Of a stretch of DNA of 58,622 nucleotides, positions 1-8,513 are shown in pieces. The notes under the pieces were generated by a model. That model saw only the letters and a program-made list of their open reading frames with translations. It was not told the origin of the DNA and did not search any database. The stretch covers positions 1-58,622 of the forward strand of contig JADFNG010000007.1 of NCBI GenBank assembly GCA_022563505.1, given 5' to 3'. Source of the DNA: Pseudomonadota bacterium. GTDB lineage: Bacteria > Pseudomonadota > Gammaproteobacteria > Steroidobacterales > Woeseiaceae. Each line of letters starts with the position of its first letter. Position 1 is the first letter of the stretch. The position numbers were made by a program, and so were the translations under genes.

Positions 1-864
1 GTAGTTTTTCGCGCTGGTCAAATCATCGGTCATTGTTGCGGGTGCGGCGCTCAGCAGGTATTCGACCAGCCCACCTTCTGACGGCAGTCCCTGACGTCGC
101 AAATCATTAACGAAGTCTTTTTCATACCACTTGAAGATGTCTGAGAGAATGATGCGACGATTGGCGTGGTCAATGGCGACATTCTTTTGATCGCTGATAA
201 ATTCGATGGTGGCACTCGCCAGGAACGGTTCAAGATCGTCGCCGGCCGGCAGCTCAGGGCGCATAATCGGACAACTTTCGCTGGCACAATTGAGTACGAA
301 GTGAATGCGGGGATCACGGTAGGTGGTTCTGATGACATTATTCTCGACGGCATACAAACTCATTGCTTCGCCGCCAAACAAAAATCGCTGCCGCCAGAAA
401 AAACCGAATCCTTTGATGATTTCAATGGGCGCCTTGAGATTGGTGACGCTTTCCAGAGGCCAGTGGTGCAAAACATTGCGCACGACATACGCATTGTAGG
501 CGTACAACCAGTAGGCAAGCTGGTCGCTCTTTTTCGCAAAGCGGGCCGGTGAATTTACAGGGCTGTATGCTGCAACGGCAGCCAGGTAGCCGTCGAGCTG
601 GCGTAAATGGGTTTCGTTTGAGTGCCAACGTCCATAGTCAACGCGACCCTCATCGTCCACGTACGTGTGTAACAGGGATTCGAACGTGGCATGTGAAAAG
701 CCCTCAGACGGAAAGTCCTGCGGCACTTTTGCATCGATCGTGATGAGTTGCGGCCGGTTTACGATGAAGAAGATGGCTGCTGCGGCAAAAAGGAGCCCCA
801 CAAACAGTAGTAAATACGTCATTGCTCCAGGTCGCCTCGGTGTTGCTGAATGTTCGCTATGCAT
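1..864 (-). CDS. DUF547 domain protein, 3' end outside window
   Basis: The reading frame is open from an ATG at 864 to the window edge (288 codons, no stop), so the C-terminus is missing. The N-terminus has a short basic stretch and then one hydrophobic segment (about residues 15-35), suggesting a membrane anchor or uncleaved signal. The body carries the DUF547 pattern: AYWLYAYNAYVVRNVL near the middle, then HFVLNCASESCP with its paired cysteines. DUF547 proteins are envelope proteins of unknown function. A second in-frame ATG at 822 is a possible start. The gene is divergent from the DUF3014 gene and shares a gap of about 120 bp with it. Family assignment is by recognition of the motif, without a search. 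Confidence 0.85.
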   Translation of the reverse strand, partial: MHSEHSATPRRPGAMTYLLLFVGLLFAAAAIFFIVNRPQLITIDAKVPQDFPSEGFSHATFESLLHTYVDDEGRVDYGRWHSNETHLRQLDGYLAAVAAYSPVNSPARFAKKSDQLAYWLYAYNAYVVRNVLHHWPLESVTNLKAPIEIIKGFGFFWRQRFLFGGEAMSLYAVENNVIRTTYRDPRIHFVLNCASESCPIMRPELPAGDDLEPFLASATIEFISDQKNVAIDHANRRIILSDIFKWYEKDFVNDLRRQGLPSEGGLVEYLLSAAPATMTDDLTSAKNY

Positions 865-986
865 ACCTCTAACAGACCTCATCAGTCAGAAAAATATTAC
901 GACCGTAGCCGAACGCCTGACACACAAGCAGGTCGACTTTAACAATATCGGCGTTACTATGAGGCAGGCTTTTACGGATAACCGCT

Positions 987-1796
987 ATGCATGACCGTAG
1001 CTCGCAGTGGCTGATCCCACTCATCCTGACGGGCGCTGCTGCTGCTGCGCTCTGGTACTACTGGTATCAGGCCAATACACCCACCCGCCCTGCAGCAGTT
1101 CCTGCCCCGCCGCCGGTCGTGCAGGAACTTGCGGCGACGGGACCGCGCTATCCGTTGCCGCAAACGATGCCGGGTTTAAGCGAACGGGAAAACTTGCCGG
1201 CGTTACCGCCGTTGGATCAGAGTGATGCGTACTTCAGGCTGGATTTGGTCGGGCTGTTCGGCAGCGGTATCACCGAGCTGCTTGTCGATACGGCGGTCAT
1301 CGAGAAAATTGTCGCAACCATCGACAATTTGCCACGCGATCATGTTGCCGAGCGCATCCGCCCGCTTGGCGGTGTTGTCGGGCCGTACCTGGCGGATGGC
1401 CAGGACGGCAGCGGGCAGTACACGGTCAATGCCGCCAACCACCAACGTTACGATTTCCTGGTGACCCTTCTGGGCAATGCGGATCTGGTGGCGCTGGTTG
1501 AAGTGTATCGACGGTTTTATCCGCTGTTTCAGGACGCCTATGCGGGTCTGGGTTATCCGCACGGGTATTTCAACGATCGTGCGGTCGAGGTGATTGATCA
1601 CCTGCTGGAAACACCCGAAGTGAGGGAGTCCCTTGAGCTGGTGAGGCCGCATGTGCTTTATGAGTATGCGGATCCGCAACTTGAAGCCTTGTCGAGTGGA
1701 CAAAAATTGTTGCTGCGAATCGGCAATGAGCATGCGCTACGGGTCAAGCAGTTCCTGGAGGAACTCCGTGTACTCATCATCGAGCCGGCCGCGTAA
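987..1796 (+). CDS. DUF3014 domain protein
   Basis: A 269-residue protein with an N-terminal membrane segment (about residues 9-27), a proline/alanine-rich linker and a soluble domain that starts near LPPLDQSDAYFRLDL and runs to the end. That layout matches the DUF3014 family, which is anchored in the inner membrane with a periplasmic domain; its function is unknown. The start is the ATG at 987; another ATG four bases later is in a different frame. It is followed by the M28 peptidase gene after 91 bp, and the two may be co-transcribed. Confidence 0.85.
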   Translation: MHDRSSQWLIPLILTGAAAAALWYYWYQANTPTRPAAVPAPPPVVQELAATGPRYPLPQTMPGLSERENLPALPPLDQSDAYFRLDLVGLFGSGITELLVDTAVIEKIVATIDNLPRDHVAERIRPLGGVVGPYLADGQDGSGQYTVNAANHQRYDFLVTLLGNADLVALVEVYRRFYPLFQDAYAGLGYPHGYFNDRAVEVIDHLLETPEVRESLELVRPHVLYEYADPQLEALSSGQKLLLRIGNEHALRVKQFLEELRVLIIEPAA

Positions 1797-1887
1797 GGCA
1801 AATATCGATTCATAAAAGAACACCACCAATAACCCTGTCCCCGGGCTGACAGCCGGGGCCAGGTGGCCGTCAATCAGGAGGAAAGGA

Positions 1888-4107
1888 ATGCAACATTTAT
1901 TGCTCGCAGCGGTGCTGGTCAGCATTGCCGGTGCGGCTGGCGCCGAGGAGATATTGGGATTTAATGCGGCTGAATCTGAGGCGCAGCGAAGTCTCGAAGC
2001 CGATTTCGATGCGCAGCTGAGCAAGCAGGACATGGATGCCTGGCTAAAGAAATTTTCAGTCAGGCCACATCACGTTGGTTCGACCGCAGGCAAAGAGAAC
2101 GCGATGCTCATTGCCGATATGTTCCGGTCATGGGGCTACGATGTGGAGATTGCGGAATACGAGATTCTGCTGCCAACACCGATCACTCGCGAACTGGAAC
2201 TCGTCGCTCCGTCGAGCTTCACCGCATCGCTTGAGGAGGATTCGCTGCCAGAGGATGCAAGCACTTCCGTAAGAGATGAATTGTTGCCGCCGTATAACGC
2301 CTTTTCCATTGATGGCGATGTCGAAGCGGAGCTGGTGTTTGTCAATTATGGCAGGCCCGAAGATTACGAGATTCTCGAGCGCCACGGTATTGATGTTGTT
2401 GGCAAGATCGCCATCGCCAAATACGGCAAAACGTGGCGCGGTATCAAACCAAAACTGGCCGGCGAGAAGGGCGCCATTGCTACGATTATTTACTCGGATC
2501 CGGCAGATGACGGATATGGCGCCGGTGATGTGTATCCCAAGGGGCCGTTCAAGCATGCAAGCGCCGTGCAACGTGGCTCGGTGATGGATATGCCGACCTA
2601 CCCGGGTGACGTTCTGACACCGGGAATTGGTGCAACCAAGCGCGCCAAGCGCCTCAGAATCAAAGATGCCGAAACCATTACGAAGATTCCCGTGTTGCCG
2701 ATTTCAGAGCGCGATGCGTTGCCGCTGCTTGCGGCGATGGAGGGTGCGGTGGTGCCACCGGAGTGGCGCGGCGGTTTTCCGATTACCTATCATCTTGGAC
2801 CCGGTCCGGCACGTGTTCACCTGAAGGTGAAATTCAACTGGGAAACGGTGACGGCGTACAACGTCATTGCGACACTCAAGGGGAGTGATTTTCCGGATGA
2901 ATGGGTCATACGCGGCAATCATCACGATGGCTGGAATCACGGTGCGGCCGATCCGTTGTCTGGCCTGGTGGCTCTGCTGGCCGAAGCACGTTCGGTCGCA
3001 GAGCTTGCGAAAGCCGGTCATGCGCCCAAGCGCACGATTATCTATGCGGCCTGGGACGCCGAAGAGCCGGGTCTCATCGGCTCGACAGAGTGGGTCGAAC
3101 ATCACGCGCGTGATCTGAAGAAACATGCGGTTGCCTATTTGAACACGGATGGCAACAGCCGCGGTTTTATCAGCATCGGTGGAAGCCACGTGCTGGAGCG
3201 CTTCTTCAATCAGATCATGGCTGACGTGCGGGATCCGCGCATGGATATTTCACTGCAAGATCGCCGGCGTGCCTTGCTGAAGCTCAATGCAAAAACAGAC
3301 AGAGAGAAAGACGAAGCCCGCAATCGTGCTGACCTTAGAATCTATCCGCTGGGATCGGGATCCGACTACACGCCGTTCCTGCAACATCTCGGCATTGCTT
3401 CAGCGAATATGGGCTTCAGCGGCGAAGGGGCAGGCGGTAGCTACCACACCCTGTACGACACCTACGAACATTATTCGACCTGGCGAGATCCCGGTCTTGT
3501 GTACGGCGAAGTGCTTGCGCAGGTTGCAGGACGGGCGACGTTGCGGCTTGCGAATGCACCGCGATTGCCGTTCGAGTTCAAAGGGCTTGCAGACAATATT
3601 CGTCTTTATATCACGGAACTCGAAGAACTGGCGGATAAGAGGCGCAAGGACATTGAGCTCAGGAACGCGCTGATTGACGACGGTACCTATGCGGCGGCGC
3701 TGGATCCAACCAAGACGCTGGGGCCTCCGAAGCGCGAGGAATCAGTACCACACTTCAATTTCGCGCCGCTCAAGAACGCAATGGATCGATTGCAAAATGC
3801 GGCCGATGCGTATCATGAAACAGTCGCAGCGGGGGCGGCTCCATCTCCTGAGGTCAATGAAATGCTCTACAGCAGCGAGCGCCTGCTCACCCGGGATGCC
3901 GGCCTGCGCGGCCGGACCTGGTACAAACACCACATCTATGCGCCGGGTTTCTATACGGGTTACGGCGTTAAGACCATCCCGGGTGTGCGCGAAGCGATTG
4001 AGCAACGTGAATACGATGCGGTGCAGGAACAAGTCGAGCTGGCGGCGCGAGTCATCGACCGTATGTCGCAGCGGATCGAGTCCATTGTTGCTATGGAAGC
4101 GAACTGA
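1888..4107 (+). CDS. M28 metallopeptidase, glutamate carboxypeptidase II-like
   Basis: A 739-residue secreted zinc peptidase with a signal peptide at residues 1-19. It has the three-part architecture of the PSMA/transferrin receptor group: a protease-associated insert near the start, the M28 catalytic domain in the middle and a C-terminal helical dimerisation-like domain. Zinc ligands expected for the family are visible: His in GNHHDGW, Asp in ADPLSG, Glu-Glu in WDAEEPGL, Asp in LNTDG and His in YHTLYDTYE. It should release a C-terminal residue from small peptides outside the cytoplasm; the substrate cannot be told. A strong AGGAGG stands just before the ATG. The TPR gene follows after 13 bp, so the two form an operon. 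Confidence 0.92.
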   Translation: MQHLLLAAVLVSIAGAAGAEEILGFNAAESEAQRSLEADFDAQLSKQDMDAWLKKFSVRPHHVGSTAGKENAMLIADMFRSWGYDVEIAEYEILLPTPITRELELVAPSSFTASLEEDSLPEDASTSVRDELLPPYNAFSIDGDVEAELVFVNYGRPEDYEILERHGIDVVGKIAIAKYGKTWRGIKPKLAGEKGAIATIIYSDPADDGYGAGDVYPKGPFKHASAVQRGSVMDMPTYPGDVLTPGIGATKRAKRLRIKDAETITKIPVLPISERDALPLLAAMEGAVVPPEWRGGFPITYHLGPGPARVHLKVKFNWETVTAYNVIATLKGSDFPDEWVIRGNHHDGWNHGAADPLSGLVALLAEARSVAELAKAGHAPKRTIIYAAWDAEEPGLIGSTEWVEHHARDLKKHAVAYLNTDGNSRGFISIGGSHVLERFFNQIMADVRDPRMDISLQDRRRALLKLNAKTDREKDEARNRADLRIYPLGSGSDYTPFLQHLGIASANMGFSGEGAGGSYHTLYDTYEHYSTWRDPGLVYGEVLAQVAGRATLRLANAPRLPFEFKGLADNIRLYITELEELADKRRKDIELRNALIDDGTYAAALDPTKTLGPPKREESVPHFNFAPLKNAMDRLQNAADAYHETVAAGAAPSPEVNEMLYSSERLLTRDAGLRGRTWYKHHIYAPGFYTGYGVKTIPGVREAIEQREYDAVQEQVELAARVIDRMSQRIESIVAMEAN

Positions 4108-4120
4108 CAAGGATACTGTT

Positions 4121-5047
4121 ATGAGGAAATTCATTGCACGCGCCATTGTGTTTACCGCCATCCTGTCTTTTTCGGTCTTGCTGCGTGCTCACCTGTTGCC
4201 GGAGGTGCCGGAGGGTGCGCAGGCGGTGACACTGGGTGGCATGCCATTGTTTGCCGCGAAGCCGAGCGAGGGAGCATTGGAAAAACTCGCCCAGGCGCGA
4301 GCTGACTATGCGGCCGATGCGGACGATGCGGACAATATTATCTGGTACGCGCGTCGCACTGCGTACACGGGTGACTATCGTGGTGCGATTGAGATATTCA
4401 GTGAAGGCATTGAGAAGCATCCCGGCGATGCCAGAATGTATCGGCATCGCGGTCACCGCTACATATCCATTCGCGAGTTTGACCGTGCCATCGCCGACCT
4501 GAAAAAGGCTGCGGAATTGATCGCTGGTACCGAAAATGAGACGGAGCCCGATGGCCTGCCCAATGCCCGGGGCATTCCCATCAGCAGTTTGCACGGCAAT
4601 ACGTGGTATCACCTGGGCCTGGCTTATTTCCTGAAGCACGACTGGGAGAACGCCTACCGCGCGTATGAGAACGGCTTCAATGCGGCCCGCAATGTTGACA
4701 ACAAGGTGTCTACAACACACTGGCGCTACACCATTCTCCGCCGCATGGGCAGAAACGAGGATGCGGAGAGAGTGCTCGATGCGATAACGGCTGATATGGA
4801 CATTATCGAAAATACGAGTTATCACCGACTGTGCCTGTTTTACAAAGGCGAGCTGTCTCTCGAAGAGATGATGGCTGACGTAACGGACAGTCCATCCGGC
4901 GCATCTGCCGCGTACGGCGTGGCGAGCTGGCATTACTCGAATGGCGATATGGAGAAGGCCCGGCAGCAATTCGAGGCGCTGACCGCGACCAGCGGTTGGT
5001 CGAGTTTCGGTTATATTGCTGCGGAAGTTGATCTTGCAACAATGTAG
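4121..5047 (+). CDS. exported TPR-repeat protein
   Basis: A 308-residue protein with a signal peptide (about residues 1-22). Its middle is built of helical tetratricopeptide-like repeats, for example YTGDYRGAIEIFSEGIEKHP followed by the next helix pair, and again around DWENAYRAYENGF. The open frame extends upstream into the peptidase gene, but the ATG at 4121 has AAGGA seven bases before it and is followed at once by a signal peptide, so it is preferred. It is coupled to the M28 peptidase gene (13 bp gap), which suggests a scaffold or accessory role for that enzyme; this is inference from the position only. Confidence 0.85.
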   Translation: MRKFIARAIVFTAILSFSVLLRAHLLPEVPEGAQAVTLGGMPLFAAKPSEGALEKLAQARADYAADADDADNIIWYARRTAYTGDYRGAIEIFSEGIEKHPGDARMYRHRGHRYISIREFDRAIADLKKAAELIAGTENETEPDGLPNARGIPISSLHGNTWYHLGLAYFLKHDWENAYRAYENGFNAARNVDNKVSTTHWRYTILRRMGRNEDAERVLDAITADMDIIENTSYHRLCLFYKGELSLEEMMADVTDSPSGASAAYGVASWHYSNGDMEKARQQFEALTATSGWSSFGYIAAEVDLATM

Positions 5048-5075
5048 ATACGAGTGGGGATGCATAAATTTGTGG

Positions 5076-5147
5076 GGTCGCGCCTCAGGCGACGCTCCTA
5101 CACATGTCTATTGGCACCGCTGTAGGAGCGGGACCTGACCCGCGACC
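5076..5147. repeat. inverted pair of REP-like palindromes
   Basis: Two 27-base units face each other, one on the minus strand (5076-5102) and one on the plus strand (5121-5147), 18 bp apart. Each begins TGTAGGAGCG and ends GCGACC, with a variable palindromic middle (TCGCCTGAGGC in one, GGACCTGACCC in the other). This is the look of repetitive extragenic palindromes of the GTAGGAGC type known from pseudomonads and xanthomonads, in the paired (REPIN) arrangement. It sits between the convergent TPR and EamA genes, the usual place for such elements. No REP-associated transposase is in the window. Confidence 0.75.
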
Positions 5148-5153
5148 GCGCTG

Positions 5154-5177
5154 AGCCTGATCGCAGACGATCAGGCT
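5154..5177 (-). terminator. hairpin at the end of the EamA gene
   Basis: A perfect 10-bp inverted repeat (AGCCTGATCG / CGATCAGGCT) with a 4-base loop. It overlaps the stop codon of the minus-strand EamA gene (5176-5178). No T-run follows on either strand, so it is a weak or factor-assisted terminator, or an mRNA-end stabiliser together with the neighbouring REP pair. Confidence 0.45.
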
Positions 5178-6207
5178 AGGAATTCTCCTTCGCTTTGCGG
5201 CTAAAACGCCGTGCAATAGAGGCGGCACCGCCTGCAGTGAAAGCACGCAAATAGCGCGTTGACAGCACGGCGCCGACTTGGCGATACACAACAAACAGGC
5301 CGCTACCGATGATAACCAGGCCGCCGGCGATCACCCAGCGATCCGGAACTTCTCCCCAGATCCAGTAGCCGGCGGCGGCGGCTCCGATCAGCGCGCTGTA
5401 TTCAAACGGTGCCAGTACCGCCGGCGAGGCGCGACGATAACCGCCGATAATGCCGACCCATGCGGCGGCGGAGCATATTCCGGCGAGCACGAAAAAGAAC
5501 CATCCAGACGCCGTGGGCAGCACATAATTTCCCGGAATGAGAAAAGAGGCAATCAGGAACGGGCCCAGAATGACGTAGACCGTCATGGATAGTGTCGTCT
5601 CCGTCGCAGCGAGCTTGCGCGCCGTAATTGCGAGGCCCGCATAAGCGACGGCGGCGGCCAGCACGGCAAGTGATGCAGGGGAAAGCAATCCGGAGCCCGG
5701 ACGAAGGATAATCAGGACACCGGCGAAACCCAACATGACCGCTGTCCATCGACGCCAGCCGACGTGCTCGCCGAGGATGGGAACCGACAGCGCCGTGACG
5801 ACAAGCGGGGCGGTAAAGGCGAGTGTCAGAGCATTCACCAGGGGCATTTTTGAAAGCCCGTAAAAGAAACCAAACATGGCGATCGATGCCAGACCGGTGC
5901 GCAAAAGGTGCCATTTCCAGCGTTTGGTTTTCAGACCGTTCCAGCCGCCGTACCAGCGGGCAATCAGGATAAAGACCAGGAAACCAAAAATGCTGCGGAG
6001 AAAGACGAACTGCACGAGCGAATAGTCGGCAAGCAACCACTTGGCGCAGAGATCCAGACTCAATCCGGCAGTGATGCCAAACATCAGGTAGCCGACGGCT
6101 ATGCTAAAGGAATCTTGTGGCGGTGTATGTACGGTCACTGCGGGTCTCGCCGGTATGCAATAAGTATCAACAACGTCATTCAGTTGACGTTCACAAATCT
6201 CTTGCAT
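5176..6207 (-). CDS. EamA/DMT-family membrane transporter
   Basis: A 343-residue polytopic membrane protein with about ten hydrophobic segments in two similar halves, as in the drug/metabolite transporter superfamily with duplicated EamA domains. Typical pieces are visible: LRSIFGFLVFIL after the first segment, ALTLAFTAPLVVTALSVPILGE at the end of the first half, and LAPFEYSALIGAAAAGYWIWGE in the second. The substrate cannot be inferred. The start at 6207 leaves a long hydrophilic leader of about 35 residues and has no clear ribosome binding site, so the true start may lie further in. Its 3' end faces a REP pair. Confidence 0.88.
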   Translation of the reverse strand: MQEICERQLNDVVDTYCIPARPAVTVHTPPQDSFSIAVGYLMFGITAGLSLDLCAKWLLADYSLVQFVFLRSIFGFLVFILIARWYGGWNGLKTKRWKWHLLRTGLASIAMFGFFYGLSKMPLVNALTLAFTAPLVVTALSVPILGEHVGWRRWTAVMLGFAGVLIILRPGSGLLSPASLAVLAAAVAYAGLAITARKLAATETTLSMTVYVILGPFLIASFLIPGNYVLPTASGWFFFVLAGICSAAAWVGIIGGYRRASPAVLAPFEYSALIGAAAAGYWIWGEVPDRWVIAGGLVIIGSGLFVVYRQVGAVLSTRYLRAFTAGGAASIARRFSRKAKENS

Positions 6208-6283
6208 TAGTTCAGCTTCGATTCATCGCTGCTGGCTTCTAATGGTGTCAAGACAAACGCATTGTGCGCGAGGGGCAGACACC

Positions 6284-7075
6284 ATGTCTAGAAAAACCAG
6301 TCAAAGCGAATATCGAATCTCACAAATGGTCATTGCCGTTGTTTTCCTGCTGCTGATCAGCATGCTTGGCATCGTCACCGCGGCAGCCGAGACTGAAGTT
6401 CGAGTGTCAAAATCACTGCATTACTCTGCCGGCGGGCGCGATAGAACACAGACCCCAACGGAGACCGTCGATCAGTATGCGCCGCTTGAGGTTGACGGCA
6501 TTCGTGGCAAGTCATCGGGATCGGTGACGAGTGGCAAGATCGGTTCTTCCGTCACGACCAGCCAGGCGGCTTCAGCCGACTTCTGGTTTTACTCGGCGGA
6601 CGTCATATTGTTCGGTGACGATGACCGCGACGGATATTTCTACGGCATTGACCTGTTATTTGACGTGGATACGATCTGGTCCGCCGTGGATGTCTACGCA
6701 GTTACCTACCTGAGTTACGAGGGCGGTCCCTGGAACGAGTATGCGGCGACCGAAGACTTCACCCTTTTCGACAGCAGCGCCGATGACGACTACAACATCG
6801 TTACCGAACTGGAATCAGGGTACCCGACCGGCAGCTACGACCTGCTTATCGAAATTTTCGATGCAGAAACCGGCGAATTCCTGGTGGGGTTTGGTCCGGA
6901 GGACACCTCGGATCTTGGCTTCCTGCCACTGGAAGACTTCAATCGTGACGCGCCGATTTCTGTTGTGCCCATCGCGACCAGCCACGGGCATGGTGGTGGT
7001 TCGATCGGCATTTGGATGCTGTTGGGATTGCTGCTGGCTCGACTGTCTCGCCGGTCGCCGAAAGCTCCCGTCTAA
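6284..7075 (+). CDS. choice-of-anchor H family surface protein
   Basis: A 263-residue exported protein. After a signal segment (about residues 10-34) comes a variable linker, and then the conserved core with DAWF-like FWFYSADVILFGDDDRDGYFYGIDLLFD, split here as SADVILFGDDDRDGYFYG and the following strand, typical of choice-of-anchor H proteins. The C-terminus is HGHGGGSIGIWMLLGLLL then a basic tail: a glycine-rich motif, a membrane helix and arginines. That is a GlyGly-CTERM-type sorting signal, which is normally cut by a rhombosortase. The open frame begins at 6242, but the ATG at 6284 has GAGGGG before it and is preferred. Role unknown; probably displayed on or released from the cell surface. 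Confidence 0.82.
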   Translation: MSRKTSQSEYRISQMVIAVVFLLLISMLGIVTAAAETEVRVSKSLHYSAGGRDRTQTPTETVDQYAPLEVDGIRGKSSGSVTSGKIGSSVTTSQAASADFWFYSADVILFGDDDRDGYFYGIDLLFDVDTIWSAVDVYAVTYLSYEGGPWNEYAATEDFTLFDSSADDDYNIVTELESGYPTGSYDLLIEIFDAETGEFLVGFGPEDTSDLGFLPLEDFNRDAPISVVPIATSHGHGGGSIGIWMLLGLLLARLSRRSPKAPV

Positions 7076-7363
7076 CGAGAAGCTGCAACAGTTATTCTCT
7101 CGGCACTCCTGTTCTAACGCGCTAGCGGCGTAATTTCGTCTCTTTATAGCAGTTTTTTCGTTCTTCTTACGTTACTCGGCCCGCTGGCAATCGCTATGTT
7201 GATGCTCCTGCGTCGATATGTTGTCGATTCATACAAGGTTGGCCGCAGATTGCGACGCAAAGCCATGGCTCCATGCCTCGTCCGGCGCCTCCGGGAAAGA
7301 ACCTGCCGGCGGAGCCCTCGAGCAATAGGGCCCACTTACCATCCTCATACCAGGAGGAAAAGC

Positions 7364-7531
7364 ATGAAAGGAATAAGTTTCACGGCAATGGTCGCGTTGG
7401 CGTTCGTCACGCTTCTGGGGGGCTGCAGTAACGATAGCAGTCCGGTTATCCAGCCACCACCACCACCACCACCACCACCTCCTGCGTTGTCCTGGGATCA
7501 GGCCAACTGGGATGAAGCTAACTGGCAATAA
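7364..7531 (+). CDS. small polyproline lipoprotein (55 aa)
   Basis: A 55-residue protein with a near-consensus AGGAGG before the ATG. Residues 1-20 form a lipoprotein signal ending LLGGC, so the mature form would begin at Cys20. It continues with a short linker, ten prolines in a row (eight CCA codons and two CCT) and the tail LSWDQANWDEANWQ, in which W-D-x-A-N-W is repeated. No family is recognised. The strong ribosome binding site, lipobox and clean coding frame make it a real gene despite its size. It lies 65 bp before the secreted protein at 7597 and is probably co-transcribed with it. Confidence 0.75.
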   Translation: MKGISFTAMVALAFVTLLGGCSNDSSPVIQPPPPPPPPPPALSWDQANWDEANWQ

Positions 7532-7596
7532 CCTGCCATTGAGGCGCTGCAAGAGCGGAGTCTCGATTAGACAAATAGACTAACGGAGTCAAGGTA

Positions 7597-8337
7597 ATGA
7601 CCAACTTGCAAAATAGAAAGATACTGCTCGCTATTTCGAGTCTTATGATGGCCTTCGGTGCCAACCTGTTCAGCGACAGTGCCAGCGCACAGGATCTGAC
7701 CATCCCGAACGTGTTTTCCTCTGGCACACCCGCGGTAGCGGCTGAAGTGAATGAAAACTTCGATGCGGTAGTGGTGGCAGTGAACAGTGCGGCAGGACAG
7801 GCTTCAACAACAGATATATTCACTTTCATGCTGCCTGACGAAACACCGGCCGGAGGCGATGTAGTAGGTACTGCGGAATTGACCAGGACCGCTGCGGGCG
7901 TGAGACTAACAGCCAATACTACACTATTGGATGCCGGTAATGCCTACACGGTCTGGTGGATTATTTTCAACAATCCAGCCGCTTGTGACCCGGCTGGCTG
8001 CAGTGCCGCGGACTTTGGTACAGCCGAAGTCGAAGCCTCGGTAATGAATGCTACAGGACGGGTAGCCGACGCCAATGGTGAGGCAACGTTCGGTGCATTC
8101 CTCCCCGCCGGATTCATGCATACGAACCCGTCCAACGGAAACGGTCGGCAGTTGTTCGGTCCGGGCCTGCAGAACGCTGCTGGCGCGGAAATACACGTTG
8201 TCATTCGAAGTCATGGACCATTTTCCGGAAACATCGAGCAGCTCTCTACAGTCGCCGGTGATTGCATGAACGCTGCCAGCCCGTCCGGCTGCTACGATGC
8301 GCAGGCCATAATTTTCCCACTGCCAGCAATGCCTTAA
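7597..8337 (+). CDS. secreted protein of unknown function
   Basis: A 246-residue protein with a signal peptide ending around SDSASAQD. The mature start contains FSSGTPAVAAEVNENFDAVV, an F-x-x-GTPAxAxxVNxNFxAL motif that recurs at the start of many uncharacterised secreted and fibre-like proteins. The rest is beta-rich, with a cysteine pair in PAACDPAGCSAADFG and another in GDCMNAASPSGCYD that could form disulphides. No enzyme motif is seen. It is followed by a clear intrinsic terminator at 8404, so it closes the transcript that starts with the small lipoprotein. Confidence 0.75.
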   Translation: MTNLQNRKILLAISSLMMAFGANLFSDSASAQDLTIPNVFSSGTPAVAAEVNENFDAVVVAVNSAAGQASTTDIFTFMLPDETPAGGDVVGTAELTRTAAGVRLTANTTLLDAGNAYTVWWIIFNNPAACDPAGCSAADFGTAEVEASVMNATGRVADANGEATFGAFLPAGFMHTNPSNGNGRQLFGPGLQNAAGAEIHVVIRSHGPFSGNIEQLSTVAGDCMNAASPSGCYDAQAIIFPLPAMP

Positions 8338-8403
8338 CCGGGAACAGCGACCAAACTAATGCGGCCAGTGGGTTCATTGGGTGGTCGACACACTCCACGG
8401 AAC

Positions 8404-8428
8404 GCCCGCCTCGGCGGGCTTTCTTTCT
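8404..8428 (+). terminator. Rho-independent terminator
   Basis: A perfect 7-bp stem GCCCGCC / GGCGGGC with a 2-base spacer, followed directly by TTTCTTTCT on the plus strand. It lies 66 bp after the stop of the secreted protein gene and separates it from the convergent RND operon. The reverse strand has no T-run after the hairpin. Confidence 0.85.
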
Positions 8429-8513
8429 ACGGATTAAGGTCTGCTTTTCTAGTCGGGCATTGAAGTCAAACTCCCTGACTTCGCCGCGTGTGTCCGTAGA
8501 CCAAAACACACAA

